A DNA stretch of 64,000 nt. Source: Enterobacter kobei. Its GTDB lineage: Bacteria; Pseudomonadota; Gammaproteobacteria; Enterobacterales; Enterobacteriaceae. Positions 16,310-25,448 of the stretch are shown here, in pieces (positions within the stretch are counted from its first letter, which is position 1; each line of letters begins with the position of its first letter). The position numbers were made by a program, and so were the translations under genes. The DNA is taken from assembly GCF_018323985.1 (NCBI RefSeq), contig NZ_AP024590.1:3410001-3474000 (forward strand), written 5' to 3'. The notes below the pieces were generated by a model. It saw only the letters and a program-made list of their open reading frames with translations. It did not search any database and was not told the origin of the DNA.

Positions 16310-17734
16310 ATGAAAGGAACGCTGGAGGATCACGCCGGGTCGCTGCTGACACTTATTGGCGGGAATAATAATATCATTTCCATGGGCCATTGCCTGACGC
16401 GACTGCGACTGGTATTGCATGACGAAAAGCTGATTAATATTCCGCAACTGGAAAAATGTGAGTTAGTTAAGGGATGTTTTAACGCTAACGGGCAATTTCA
16501 GATTATTATCGGGCCGGGACTGGTGGATAAAGTTTATGAGGAACTCTCCCGACAACGAGGTAATAACCCCACGCCTGTTCAGGCAGCGCCGGTAAAACGA
16601 GGCAATATCCTCCAGCTGCTGATAAAAAACCTTGCCGATATTTTTATTCCGGTCCTGCCCGCTATTGTCGCCTCCGGATTATTACTGGGGCTGAATAATA
16701 TTCTCGTGAACCCGGGTCTCTTTTTTGACGATCCGCTCATAAAGCATTATCCGTCCTGGCAGGGTGTCTCCGGCATTATTAGCCTTATCGCCAATACCTC
16801 ATTTCTGTTTTTACCTGCGCTGATCGGCTGGTCGGCGGTGAAAAAATTTGGCGGCAATCCGGTGCTGGGGATCGTGCTGGGCCTGTTGCTCATCCACCCG
16901 GATCTGATGAGCGCCCAGCAGTTTTCGAAAACGCCGGATCAGGTGCAGTACTGGTCGATAATGGGATTTGCACTTAAAAAAGTGGCCTATCAGGGGCAGG
17001 TGATCACCGTCCTGCTTTGCGCCTGGTTACTGGCGCGTACTGAGCGTTTACTGGCGCGCATTGTACCGGACATGATTCAGGTAATTGTCGTCGCGCCCGT
17101 TACCCTGCTGGTGACGGGCTTTGCCGCTTTTCTGGTGATAGGCCCGTTGACCATGCTGCTGGGAAACGGCATGACCAACAGCATTTTGTGGCTGTTTGAG
17201 GTCGCGCCTGGGCTGGCGGGCGGTGTTTTCGCCTTTATCCTTTCGCCGCTGGTGGTGACCGGCATGCATCATCTGTTTCTCGGGGTGAATCTGCAAATGA
17301 TCGGCACCCTGGGTTACACCACGCTGTGGCCGATTCAGGTGATGGCGAGCCTCGCGCAGGGAATGGGCGCGATGACCATCTTCTTTCTGGTGCGCAATAA
17401 AAAGATGCAGGGCGTGGCGGCCATTGCGGCGGTGTCAGCCTGGCTTGGCGTTACGGAACCGGCGATTTTTGGCGTTAATCTGCGCTATCGTTTTCCCTTT
17501 ATTGCCGCGATGTGTGGCGCAGGCATCGCGGGCAGCATCGTCGCCAGCTATCAGGTGAAAGCCCCGTCGATTGGTATTTCCGGGCTGCCGGGTTTTCTGT
17601 CGGTGTCTACGGAATACTGGATGCTGTACTTTATTGCCATGGGCACGTCTGTGTTTTTCACCGGGCTGTTTACCCTGCTGCTGTCGCGTACCCGCTGGTT
17701 TCGCCAGGCGCTTTCGCCGGAGGAAGCAGGCTGA
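16310..17734 (+). CDS. PTS EIIBC permease, TreB/glucose-sucrose superfamily
   Basis: Sugar permease that imports and phosphorylates its substrate; phosphate would come from a separate EIIA such as Crr since no IIA domain is present. Of 474 residues, about 1-85 form EIIB with the phosphorylated Cys in SMGHCLTRLRL, and the rest EIIC with around ten helices and the conserved VTGMHHLFLGVNLQMIG and SAWLGVTEPAIFGVNLRYRFP. These resemble the trehalose permease TreB more than others, but no trehalose-6-phosphate hydrolase is adjacent. The partner is a divergent sulfatase. The first 200 bp are clearly more AT-rich than neighbours, a hint of acquisition. The stop touches the cueR stop. Confidence 0.9.
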   Translation: MKGTLEDHAGSLLTLIGGNNNIISMGHCLTRLRLVLHDEKLINIPQLEKCELVKGCFNANGQFQIIIGPGLVDKVYEELSRQRGNNPTPVQAAPVKRGNILQLLIKNLADIFIPVLPAIVASGLLLGLNNILVNPGLFFDDPLIKHYPSWQGVSGIISLIANTSFLFLPALIGWSAVKKFGGNPVLGIVLGLLLIHPDLMSAQQFSKTPDQVQYWSIMGFALKKVAYQGQVITVLLCAWLLARTERLLARIVPDMIQVIVVAPVTLLVTGFAAFLVIGPLTMLLGNGMTNSILWLFEVAPGLAGGVFAFILSPLVVTGMHHLFLGVNLQMIGTLGYTTLWPIQVMASLAQGMGAMTIFFLVRNKKMQGVAAIAAVSAWLGVTEPAIFGVNLRYRFPFIAAMCGAGIAGSIVASYQVKAPSIGISGLPGFLSVSTEYWMLYFIAMGTSVFFTGLFTLLLSRTRWFRQALSPEEAG

Positions 17735-18145
17735 TTATGCCTGCGCCTTACGATGGCAGCAGCCGGAGAGATTATCAATAATCGGGCAGTCGGCGCTGTC
17801 ATCCCCCGGACAGGAGGCCGCCAGCGTCAGCAACTGCTCGCGCATTGATTGCAGTTCAACTATGTGGCGCTCGATCTCCGCCACTTTTTGCAGCGTGCGG
17901 GCTTTTACATCGGCACTGTGCCGCGCCGGATCGTTAAACAGTCCCACCAGTTCGCCACACTCTTCAAGATTAAATCCCACCTGCCGCGCCTGGCGCAGCA
18001 GCGTCAGTTCGTCGAGGTGTTTTTGCGTGTAGTGCCGGTAACCGTTGTCGCTGCGCAACGGCGGTGTTACCAGACCCTTTTCCTCGTAAAAACGGATCGC
18101 TTTGCTGGTTAAGCCGGTTTTTTTCGCCACATCGCTGATATTCAT
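17735..18145 (-). CDS. cueR: Copper-efflux MerR-family regulator CueR
   Basis: Activates copA (and cueO) on Cu(I) or Ag(I) binding by twisting the promoter DNA. The 136 residues include an N-terminal winged helix (MNISDVAKKTGLTSKAIRFYEEKGL), a dimerisation helix and the metal-binding loop with the two Cys in SCPGDDSADC (near residues 112 and 120). A CCH tail (SGCCHRKAQA) is typical. It is divergent from copA with the operator between them, and its stop codon is directly adjacent to that of the PTS gene. Confidence 0.96.
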   Translation of the reverse strand: MNISDVAKKTGLTSKAIRFYEEKGLVTPPLRSDNGYRHYTQKHLDELTLLRQARQVGFNLEECGELVGLFNDPARHSADVKARTLQKVAEIERHIVELQSMREQLLTLAASCPGDDSADCPIIDNLSGCCHRKAQA

Positions 18146-18154
18146 CGTTCCCCC

Positions 18155-18185
18155 TTGACCTTCCCCTTGATGGAAGGTTTAACCT
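18155..18185 (+). promoter_or_regulatory. CueR-controlled copA promoter
   Basis: TTGACC (-35, 18155-18160) and TAACCT (-10, 18180-18185) are separated by 19 bp, the long spacer of MerR-activated promoters. The spacer contains the dyad ACCTTCC (18158-18164) / GGAAGGT (18172-18178), as at E. coli PcopA. Confidence 0.92.
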
Positions 18186-18240
18186 TTATAACTGTAATCA
18201 ATGTCATTATTGATTCAACCGAAATTACAGGAGTTTAATT

Positions 18241-20742
18241 ATGTCGCAAACTATCGCTTTAACGCTGGAGGGCCTCTCCTGCGGCCACTGCGTAAAACGT
18301 GTTAAAGAAAGTCTGGAGCAGCGCCCTGACGTTGAACAGGCGGAAGTGACCATTACCCATGCCGAGGTGACCGGCAGCGCCAGCGCGGCGGATCTTATCG
18401 ACACCATTAAACAAGCCGGATACGGGGCGACGCTCGACCACCCAAAGGCTGAACCGCTGGCAGAGTCATCACTCCCGTCGGAAGCACTGACAGCGGCGCA
18501 CCCTGAGCTTCCGGCAGCGGATGACCTGCAAGACAGTCAGCAGTTGCTGTTGAGCGGCATGAGCTGCGCCAGCTGTGTTTCCCGCGTGCAAAAAGCCTTA
18601 CAGGCCGTACCGGGCGTCACCCAGGCACGGGTCAATCTGGCGGAGCGCTCTGCGCTGGTGATGGGCAGCGCGTCCGCCGCTGAATTAGTGAGCGCGGTGG
18701 AAAATGCCGGCTACGGCGCGGAGATCATCGAAGATGATGTTAAACGTCGGGAACGCCAGCAGGAAACCGCCCTTGCGACCTTAAAACGTTTTCGCTGGCA
18801 GGCCGTTGTCGCGCTGCTGGTGGGTATCCCGGTGATGGTGTGGGGCATGATGGGTGACAATATGATGGTCACCGATGCCAACCGCACCCTGTGGCTGGTC
18901 ATTGGTGTCATCACCCTCGCCGTGATGGTATTCGCGGGTGGACATTTTTACCGTAGCGCCTGGAAAAGCCTGTTGAACCGCACCGCCACCATGGACACGC
19001 TGGTAGCGCTGGGGACGGGCGTGGCGTGGCTCTATTCGATGACCGTCAACCTCTGGCCGCATGCCTTCCCGATGGAAGCCCGCCACCTCTACTACGAAGC
19101 CAGCGCGATGATCATCGGCCTGATTAACCTCGGGCATATGCTGGAAGCCCGGGCGCGGGCGCGCTCGTCAAAAGCGCTGGAACGCCTGCTCGACCTAACG
19201 CCGCCGTCAGCGCGGGTGGTCACTGCGGCAGGAGAGAAAACGCTGCCGCTGGCGGAGGTACAGCCCGGCATGATCCTGCGGCTGACCACCGGCGATCGCG
19301 TGCCGGTCGACGGCGAGATCGTTCAGGGCGAAGCCTGGCTGGATGAGGCGATGCTCACCGGCGAGCCGGTGCCGCTGCAAAAAAGTCAGGGCGATGCGGT
19401 TCATGCCGGGACGGTGATGACCGATGGCAGCGTGCTGTTCAAAGCCAGTGCCGTCGGCAGCCACACCACGCTGTCGCGCATTATTCGCATGGTGCGCCAG
19501 GCGCAGAGCAGCAAGCCGGAAATCGGTCAGCTGGCGGATAAAATCTCCGCTATTTTCGTGCCGGTGGTGGTCGCCATTGCGCTGTTCAGCGGCGCGATCT
19601 GGTATTTCTTCGGCCCTGCGCCGCAAATCGTTTATACGCTGGTGATCGCCACCACGGTGCTGATCATTGCCTGTCCGTGCGCACTGGGGCTGGCCACGCC
19701 GATGTCGATTATCGCTGGCGTCGGTCGCGCCGCTGAATATGGCGTGCTGGTGCGCGATGCCGATGCCCTGCAACGCGGCAGCCAGGTGGATACGCTGGTG
19801 TTTGATAAAACCGGCACGCTGACGGAAGGCAAACCGCAGGTGGTCGCCGTTACCCTGACCGGCTCTTACGATGAAGGTGAAGTGCTGCGGCTGGCGGCGG
19901 CGCTGGAGCAGGGCTCCGGGCACCCGCTGGCAAGGGCAATTGTGGAAAAAGCCGGTGCCGGGGCGCTTCCTGAGGTGCGCGATTTCCGTACCCTCGGCGG
20001 GCTGGGCGTCAGCGGTACGGTGGAAGATCGCGCGCTGTTGCTCGGTAATCAGGCGCTGCTTAATCAGCAGCATATTGATACCGCTGCACTTGATGAAGCG
20101 ATTGCGGTGCAGGCCGCGCAAGGGGCCACCCCGGTGCTGCTGGCGGTGGACGGTAACGCCGTGGCGCTGCTGGCGATCCGCGATCCGCTGCGCGCCGACA
20201 GCGTAAATGCGCTGGCGCGTCTGCGTCGCGCCGGTTACCGACTGGTGATGCTCACCGGCGATAACCCGATCACCGCTAAAGCCATTGCGCAGGAAGCCGG
20301 GATCGACGAGGTGATCGCCGGAGTACTGCCGGACGGTAAAGCTGATGCAATTAAAAAATTGCAGCAGGAAGGCCGCCAGGTAGCGATGATTGGCGACGGC
20401 ATTAACGATGCCCCGGCGCTGGCGCAGGCGGAAGTGGGGATCGCCATGGGCGGCGGCAGCGATGTCGCTATCGAAACGGCGGCTATCACGCTGATGCGTC
20501 ACAGCCTGACGGGCGTGGCGGATGCACTGGATATCTCCAGAGCAACGCTACGCAATATGAAACAAAACCTGCTGGGGGCGTTTATCTATAACTCGCTGGG
20601 GATCCCCGTTGCCGCGGGGGTGTTGTGGCCGCTCACCGGCTCGCTGTTAAGCCCGGTCGTTGCGGGCGCGGCGATGGCGCTGTCGTCCATTACCGTGGTC
20701 AGCAACGCCAACCGTCTGTTGCGCTATAAACCTAAAGCCTGA
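18241..20742 (+). CDS. copA: Cu(I)-exporting P1B-type ATPase CopA
   Basis: Inner-membrane pump expelling Cu(I) from the cytoplasm. The 833 residues carry two N-terminal heavy-metal domains (GLSCGHCVKRV near residue 11, GMSCASCVSRV near 110), eight membrane helices, the ion-path CPC (IIACPCALGLATP), the phosphorylated Asp in FDKTGTLTEGK and the hinge GDGINDAPALAQA. The length is that of the E. coli protein (834). It is driven by the divergent CueR promoter. Met/Cys residues flanking helix six (NANRLL end region) fit copper transport rather than zinc. Confidence 0.97.
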   Translation: MSQTIALTLEGLSCGHCVKRVKESLEQRPDVEQAEVTITHAEVTGSASAADLIDTIKQAGYGATLDHPKAEPLAESSLPSEALTAAHPELPAADDLQDSQQLLLSGMSCASCVSRVQKALQAVPGVTQARVNLAERSALVMGSASAAELVSAVENAGYGAEIIEDDVKRRERQQETALATLKRFRWQAVVALLVGIPVMVWGMMGDNMMVTDANRTLWLVIGVITLAVMVFAGGHFYRSAWKSLLNRTATMDTLVALGTGVAWLYSMTVNLWPHAFPMEARHLYYEASAMIIGLINLGHMLEARARARSSKALERLLDLTPPSARVVTAAGEKTLPLAEVQPGMILRLTTGDRVPVDGEIVQGEAWLDEAMLTGEPVPLQKSQGDAVHAGTVMTDGSVLFKASAVGSHTTLSRIIRMVRQAQSSKPEIGQLADKISAIFVPVVVAIALFSGAIWYFFGPAPQIVYTLVIATTVLIIACPCALGLATPMSIIAGVGRAAEYGVLVRDADALQRGSQVDTLVFDKTGTLTEGKPQVVAVTLTGSYDEGEVLRLAAALEQGSGHPLARAIVEKAGAGALPEVRDFRTLGGLGVSGTVEDRALLLGNQALLNQQHIDTAALDEAIAVQAAQGATPVLLAVDGNAVALLAIRDPLRADSVNALARLRRAGYRLVMLTGDNPITAKAIAQEAGIDEVIAGVLPDGKADAIKKLQQEGRQVAMIGDGINDAPALAQAEVGIAMGGGSDVAIETAAITLMRHSLTGVADALDISRATLRNMKQNLLGAFIYNSLGIPVAAGVLWPLTGSLLSPVVAGAAMALSSITVVSNANRLLRYKPKA

Positions 20743-20753
20743 TCCGCCCTCCC

Positions 20754-20774
20754 TGCCCTCTCGCTGAGAGGGCA
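20754..20774. terminator. Palindrome after copA
   Basis: TGCCCTCTC and GAGAGGGCA form a perfect 9-bp stem with a GCT loop 12 bp after the copA stop. There is no strong T run, so termination is only probable. It belongs to the family of CCCTCTC palindromes in this window. Confidence 0.6.
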
Positions 20775-20841
20775 GCCATTACACGATTTGCACCCATCTC
20801 CCCGGCGCGCTAGCATGGTCCTTTCTTTTGCGGGAGCGTGT

Positions 20842-21651
20842 ATGGGCCTGTTTAGCCGGTTAAAAATTTGGTTTGACGCACTGCGGGAACCCCGCTACCC
20901 GTGGCCCGCGCTTGACGTGACGCTGCCCGGCGGGCGTTATCTGCATCTGGTCGGCAGTATCCACATGGGAACGCGCGACATGGCTCCCCTGCCCGCCGGC
21001 TTGCTAAAAAAGCTTCGGCAGGCCAGGGCGCTGATTGTCGAAGCCGATGTCTCCTGTCAGGCGTCGCCGTTTAACGATCTTCCGCCCTGCGCACCGCTGG
21101 CTGAACGGCTGACGGAGGCGGAACAGCGCGATCTGGAAACGCTGTTACAGACGTTATCCCTCTCCCCCACGATGTTTGACGATCAACCGGCCTGGAAAAT
21201 TGCGCTGGTCTTGCAGGCTACCCAGGCCCAGCGGCTGGGCCTGCGCCCGGACTTTGGCATCGATTATCAGCTGTTACAGGCGGCAAAAGAGGCGGCGTTA
21301 CCGGTGATGGAACTGGAAGGCACGCAGAATCAAATCGATCTGCTGAGCCAGTTGCCCGACGACGGCAAAGCGCTGCTGCTGGATACGCTCCAGCACTGGC
21401 ACACTAATGCCCGGCTGTTGCAGGTGATGATTGGCTGGTGGATGAATACGCCGCCGGAGGAGCAGGACGTGGCCCTGCCCTCAACCTTCAGCGAGCCGCT
21501 GTATGAGATCCTGATGCATCAGCGTAATCAGGCATGGTGTGAGCATTTACTGGCGTTGCCGCCGGGGCATTATGTGGTGGCGGCAGGCGCGCTGCATTTG
21601 TACGGAGAGGGGAATTTGCCGACGCTGTTGCGGCAAAAAAATGGCCAATAA
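20842..21651 (+). CDS. ybaP: TraB/GumN-family protein YbaP
   Basis: Conserved enterobacterial protein of the TraB/GumN (PrgY-like) family; biochemical function is not established, a metalloprotease-type activity having been suggested for relatives. The ATG at 20842 follows GGGAG and gives 269 residues (MGLFSRLKIWFDALREP), close to E. coli YbaP (264). The family signature LVGSIHMGTRDMAPLP and later VVAAGALHLYGEGNLP (paired GxH motifs, probable metal or active site) are present. The 3' end overlaps the terminator of the convergent sRNA gene chiX. Confidence 0.9.
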   Translation: MGLFSRLKIWFDALREPRYPWPALDVTLPGGRYLHLVGSIHMGTRDMAPLPAGLLKKLRQARALIVEADVSCQASPFNDLPPCAPLAERLTEAEQRDLETLLQTLSLSPTMFDDQPAWKIALVLQATQAQRLGLRPDFGIDYQLLQAAKEAALPVMELEGTQNQIDLLSQLPDDGKALLLDTLQHWHTNARLLQVMIGWWMNTPPEEQDVALPSTFSEPLYEILMHQRNQAWCEHLLALPPGHYVVAAGALHLYGEGNLPTLLRQKNGQ

Positions 21652-21713
21652 TTATATTGGCCCGTCAAAGAGGAATTTCATCATTATTGTAGTTCTGGCG
21701 TTAACGCCAGTGC
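21635..21713 (-). ncRNA. chiX: Small regulatory RNA ChiX (MicM/RybC/SroB)
   Basis: Hfq-dependent sRNA that silences chitoporin (chiP) mRNA and is titrated by the chb leader. On the minus strand the conserved core AAATTCCTCTTTGACGGGCC (antisense seed) leads into GGCCAATA...TATTGGCC and a run of seven T at 21641-21635. It lies between ybaP and ybaK, its E. coli location. A 5' hairpin CTGGCGTTAACGCCAG (21695-21710) takes the place of the E. coli 5' stem with different sequence. The 5' end is estimated, about 79 nt in total. The terminator overlaps the last codons of convergent ybaP. Confidence 0.9.
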
Positions 21714-21835
21714 GCGGTAATTGTCGCTCAAAGTTAGCGCTACTGCCAACACTATTGCGCAAGATGGTACTATTTTTGCGCACCCGGCCCGGCGTATGCT
21801 GGCTGTGTGAGACCTCAGTGGTAAGAAGGATTTTT

Positions 21836-22315
21836 ATGACACCCGCCGTTAAATTACTGGAAAAAAACAAAGTTACTTTTCAGCTTCACACTTACGATCA
21901 CGATCCCAGTGAAACGAATTTTGGTGATGAAGTGGTGCGCAAGCTCGGCCTGAATGCCGATCAAGTTTATAAAACGCTGTTGGTGGCGATAAATGGCGAC
22001 ATGAAGCACTTAGCCGTTGCCGTCACGCCGGTGGCCGGACAGCTGGATCTGAAGAAAGTGGCGAAGGCGCTGGGCGCGAAGAAAGTGGATATGGCCGATC
22101 CGATGGTGGCGCAGCGCACCACGGGTTATCTGGTGGGCGGCATCAGTCCGTTAGGGCAGAAAAAACGCCTGCCGACGCTGATCGACGCGCCGGCACAGCA
22201 GTTTGCCACCATTTATGTTTCTGGCGGCAAACGCGGGCTGGATATTGAACTGGCGGCAGCAGATCTGGCGAAGATCCTGGATGCGAAATTCGCCGATATT
22301 GCCCGCCGCGAGTAG
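21836..22315 (+). CDS. ybaK: Cys-tRNA(Pro) deacylase YbaK
   Basis: Hydrolyses Cys mischarged on tRNA-Pro, acting with ProRS. From the ATG at 21836 (GTAAGAAGGA upstream) it has 159 residues, the E. coli length. The INS-superfamily features are visible: the catalytic Lys in VYKTLLVAINGD (near 46), AVTPVAGQLDLKKVAKALGAKKVDMAD and the glycine-rich GYLVGGISPLGQKKRLPT. Divergent from chiX, whose start lies about 120 bp upstream. Confidence 0.95.
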   Translation: MTPAVKLLEKNKVTFQLHTYDHDPSETNFGDEVVRKLGLNADQVYKTLLVAINGDMKHLAVAVTPVAGQLDLKKVAKALGAKKVDMADPMVAQRTTGYLVGGISPLGQKKRLPTLIDAPAQQFATIYVSGGKRGLDIELAAADLAKILDAKFADIARRE

Positions 22316-22329
22316 GCCCCTCACCCCGG

Positions 22330-22349
22330 CCCTCTCCCCAGGGAGAGGG
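22330..22349. repeat. CCCTCTCCCC palindrome between ybaK and ushA
   Basis: CCCTCTCCC and GGGAGAGGG form a perfect inverted repeat, followed at about 22369-22385 by a second, shorter CCTC/GAGG palindrome. It lies between convergent ybaK and ushA and could terminate both. Confidence 0.65.
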
Positions 22350-22396
22350 AGAAAGAGCCGTTCCCTCAGCCCTCCGGGAGAGGGCAAGAGAAAGGG

Positions 22397-24049
22397 CTAC
22401 TGCCAGACCACCTCGCCTTTCGGCTCAAAGGTCGCGGCATCCAGCGGCGAGTTCTGCTGGATAAACTGCTTGAGCACTTCGGCATCAATAAAGCCGGTAT
22501 TTACATAGCCCGGCTTCTCATCAATACGCGGGTAGCCATCGCCGCCGGTGGCGTTAAAGCTCAGCGTTGCCATGCGGTAGGTTTTTGCGTCATCAACGGG
22601 TTCGCCCTTGATTTTGAGATCGTTAAGCTGACCGTTGGCTGACGTAAAGCTGACGTTGGCAAACTGCGGATAGGCACCGGAATCCGGCTTCATCTTCGCC
22701 ACGGCAGTGAGGTAGTCTTTCACCTCTTTTCCGCTCATATCGACATACACCACCAGGTTGCCAAACGGCTGCACTTTCAGCACGTCTTTATAGGTAATAT
22801 CACCGGCTTCAATGGAATCACGAACGCCACCGCCGCTCATTACCGCGAAATCGGCAGTGGTGCGCGCCATTTGCGCTGCAAGGATCAGATGCGCCATGTT
22901 GGTCTGCACAAAACGCACTTTGCTGCGATCGCCTTCCAGACGGGCATTGACGTTACCAATTTTCACATCCAGCTGGGCTTTGCCTTTGTTCTGGAACGGC
23001 GTCAGCAAAGAGAGCATCTGCGCATTTTCCGGGATCTCCGGCGTGTAGAGCACGCGTTCACTCTCGCCGTTATCGTAGGTCACTTTTTTCTTCAGGTTGA
23101 CCGGGATCAGCTGGTAACGCACCATTTTCATTTCGCCGTTGCGGAATTCAAAATCAGCCCGTCCGACGTATTTCCCCCACTCATGCGCCTGCACGATCCA
23201 GATGCCGTTCTGGCGATCCGGTGCGCACGGCGTTCCCGGCACGTAATCCACCTGTTTTTTGTTTTCCGACGCCATGCACACCGGGTTCTGTGAGTGACCG
23301 CCCACAATCATGGTCAGCGCACCGGCAGGCAGGCTGCGCGCCATCTCCACGTCACCTGCCGCATTAGATCCGTGCTCACCGTTGTCGTAATGCCCCATAT
23401 GGGTGGTGGCGATCAGGATGTCCGGCTTTTCGTTGGCATTCAACTCCTGGATCACCAGCTTCGCTTCTTCAGCGGGTTTGCGAAATTCAATGTCGGTGAA
23501 ATATTCGGGATTTCCGATTTTTGCCGTGTCATCTGTGGTCAGGCCGATGACCGCAATTTTTAAGTCCTGCCGCTTGAAAATAGCCCATGGTTTAAACAGC
23601 CGTTCGTTAGTGCTTTTCTGATAAATATTGGCGGACAGGAACGGGAACTTAGCCCACTTCTCCTGCTGGCGCAGCACGCTGAGAGGATTATCAAACTCGT
23701 GGTTGCCGACGGCCATCGCATCGTAGCCAATCAGATTCATGCCGCGAAAATCGGGTTCGGCATCCTGTAAATCGGATTCCGGCACCCCGGTGTTAATGTC
23801 GCCGCCGGAGAGTAACAGTACGCTGCCGCCCTCTGCAGCCACCTCTTTACGAATACCGTCCACCAGCGTTTTTTGCGCCGCCAGACCATATTCACGATAG
23901 TCGTTACGCCAGAAATGGCCGTGATGATCGTTGGTATGCAGAATGGTGATTTTATAGGTTTTATCTTTTTCGTAGGCCTGAGCCGGTAACGTCGCCAGCC
24001 CCAGTGCTGCCAGCATCGCCAGCGCAACGCCCTGCTTTACAAATTTCAT
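22397..24049 (-). CDS. ushA: UDP-sugar hydrolase / 5'-nucleotidase UshA
   Basis: Periplasmic enzyme cleaving UDP-sugars and 5'-nucleotides for nucleoside salvage. The ATG at 24047-24049 with GGGAGAGA upstream gives 550 residues, the E. coli length. A signal peptide (VALAMLAALGLATLPAQA) precedes mature YEKDKTYKITILHTNDHHGHF. Dinuclear metal-site motifs follow: TNDHHGH, GGDINTG, GNHEFDNP, THMGHYD and GGHSQNP. The C-terminal domain with substrate loop FNATGGDGYPR binds the base. Ten extra N-terminal codons are possible but lack a better ribosome site. Confidence 0.96.
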   Translation of the reverse strand: MKFVKQGVALAMLAALGLATLPAQAYEKDKTYKITILHTNDHHGHFWRNDYREYGLAAQKTLVDGIRKEVAAEGGSVLLLSGGDINTGVPESDLQDAEPDFRGMNLIGYDAMAVGNHEFDNPLSVLRQQEKWAKFPFLSANIYQKSTNERLFKPWAIFKRQDLKIAVIGLTTDDTAKIGNPEYFTDIEFRKPAEEAKLVIQELNANEKPDILIATTHMGHYDNGEHGSNAAGDVEMARSLPAGALTMIVGGHSQNPVCMASENKKQVDYVPGTPCAPDRQNGIWIVQAHEWGKYVGRADFEFRNGEMKMVRYQLIPVNLKKKVTYDNGESERVLYTPEIPENAQMLSLLTPFQNKGKAQLDVKIGNVNARLEGDRSKVRFVQTNMAHLILAAQMARTTADFAVMSGGGVRDSIEAGDITYKDVLKVQPFGNLVVYVDMSGKEVKDYLTAVAKMKPDSGAYPQFANVSFTSANGQLNDLKIKGEPVDDAKTYRMATLSFNATGGDGYPRIDEKPGYVNTGFIDAEVLKQFIQQNSPLDAATFEPKGEVVWQ

Positions 24050-24230
24050 GCTTCTCTCCCTGATCATTAACAGACGCAAAAAGTAGCGTGCCCGACGATA
24101 TTAGACAAATAAGTTTTCAGAATTGCGACTTCCTTCAAACCTTTCGGGCAGGTATGTTAGGCAGATAATTATTAGTCATCTTTATGATAAACACCTGCCC
24201 CTTCCACCACTAAAACAAGAAGTGAATTTT

Positions 24231-25448
24231 ATGGCAATAACTGAACCGGCCCCGGCCTTGTCGGGATCGCCTGCGTCGCCGCAGGCGCGTACCTCGTTCG
24301 GCATTCTGGGCGCGATCAGCGTCTCCCATTTGCTCAACGATATGCTGCAATCGCTGATCCTCGCGATTTATCCGCTGTTGCAGTCTGAATTCTCGCTGAC
24401 TTTCGTGCAGATCGGTCTGATCACCCTGACCTTCCAGATGGCCTCGTCGCTGCTGCAACCGATAGTCGGTGCTTATACCGATAAACACCCGATGCCGTGG
24501 TCATTGCCAATTGGCATGTGCTTTACGCTGAGCGGGCTGGTGCTGCTGGCACTGGCGGGCAGCTTCGGCATGGTACTGCTGGCGGCTGCACTGGTGGGCA
24601 CCGGATCGTCGGTGTTCCACCCGGAGTCATCCCGCGTGGCACGTATGGCTTCCGGCGGACGTCATGGCCTGGCGCAATCCCTGTTTCAGGTGGGCGGCAA
24701 CTTTGGCAGCTCGCTCGGGCCTTTGCTGGCGGCAGTAGTGATCGCCCCTTACGGTAAAGGTAACGTTGCCTGGTTCGTATTAGCCGCACTGCTGGCGATT
24801 GTGGTCCTGGCGCAGGTCAGCCGCTGGTACGCTGCGCAGCATCGGGTTAACAAAGGCAAACCGGCGGTAAAAATTATCAATCCGTTGCCGCGCAATAAGG
24901 TGATCCTCGCCGTTTCCATCCTGTTGATGCTGATTTTCTCGAAATATTTCTATATGGCGAGCATTAGCAGCTATTACACCTTTTATCTGATGGAAAAATT
25001 TGGTTTATCGGTGCAAAACGCGCAGTTTCACCTGTTTGCGTTTCTGTTCGCCGTCGCCGCTGGCACCATGATTGGCGGGCCACTGGGGGATAAGATTGGG
25101 CGCAAATATGTTATTTGGGGTTCTATCCTCGGCGTTGCGCCTTTCACCCTCGTTTTACCTTATGCATCTCTGTACTGGACCGGTATTTTGACGGTGATCA
25201 TTGGCTTTATTCTCGCCTCGGCGTTTTCTGCCATCCTTGTCTATGCCCAGGAGCTACTTCCGGGGCGGATCGGCATGGTTTCAGGGCTGTTCTTTGGCTT
25301 TGCTTTCGGGATGGGAGGCCTTGGTGCTGCCGTGCTGGGGCTGGTTGCCGACCACACCAGTATCTTTTTGGTCTATAAAATCTGTGCTTTCCTGCCGCTT
25401 CTGGGGATCTTAACGATATTCCTGCCCGATAACCGGCATAAAGCGTAA
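24231..25448 (+). CDS. fsr: MFS efflux protein Fsr (fosmidomycin resistance)
   Basis: Twelve-helix major facilitator superfamily exporter giving fosmidomycin resistance in E. coli. The ATG at 24231 gives 405 residues (E. coli 406). An Ala/Pro-rich soluble N-terminus precedes ARTSFGILGAISVSHLLNDMLQSLILAIYP, characteristic of the family. GSSVFHPESSRVARMASGGRHGLAQS and GDKIGRKYVIWGS (loop 8-9 MFS motif) are visible. Divergent from ushA. A 9-bp inverted repeat (CGGGCGACC / GGTCGCCCG, about 25452-25482) follows the gene. Confidence 0.94.
   Translation: MAITEPAPALSGSPASPQARTSFGILGAISVSHLLNDMLQSLILAIYPLLQSEFSLTFVQIGLITLTFQMASSLLQPIVGAYTDKHPMPWSLPIGMCFTLSGLVLLALAGSFGMVLLAAALVGTGSSVFHPESSRVARMASGGRHGLAQSLFQVGGNFGSSLGPLLAAVVIAPYGKGNVAWFVLAALLAIVVLAQVSRWYAAQHRVNKGKPAVKIINPLPRNKVILAVSILLMLIFSKYFYMASISSYYTFYLMEKFGLSVQNAQFHLFAFLFAVAAGTMIGGPLGDKIGRKYVIWGSILGVAPFTLVLPYASLYWTGILTVIIGFILASAFSAILVYAQELLPGRIGMVSGLFFGFAFGMGGLGAAVLGLVADHTSIFLVYKICAFLPLLGILTIFLPDNRHKA

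Noticed and set aside
19207..20502. 431-codon open frame antisense to copA
   Set aside because: Shadow of a complete, well-conserved CopA; its protein is rich in His, Arg and Gln with no family features.
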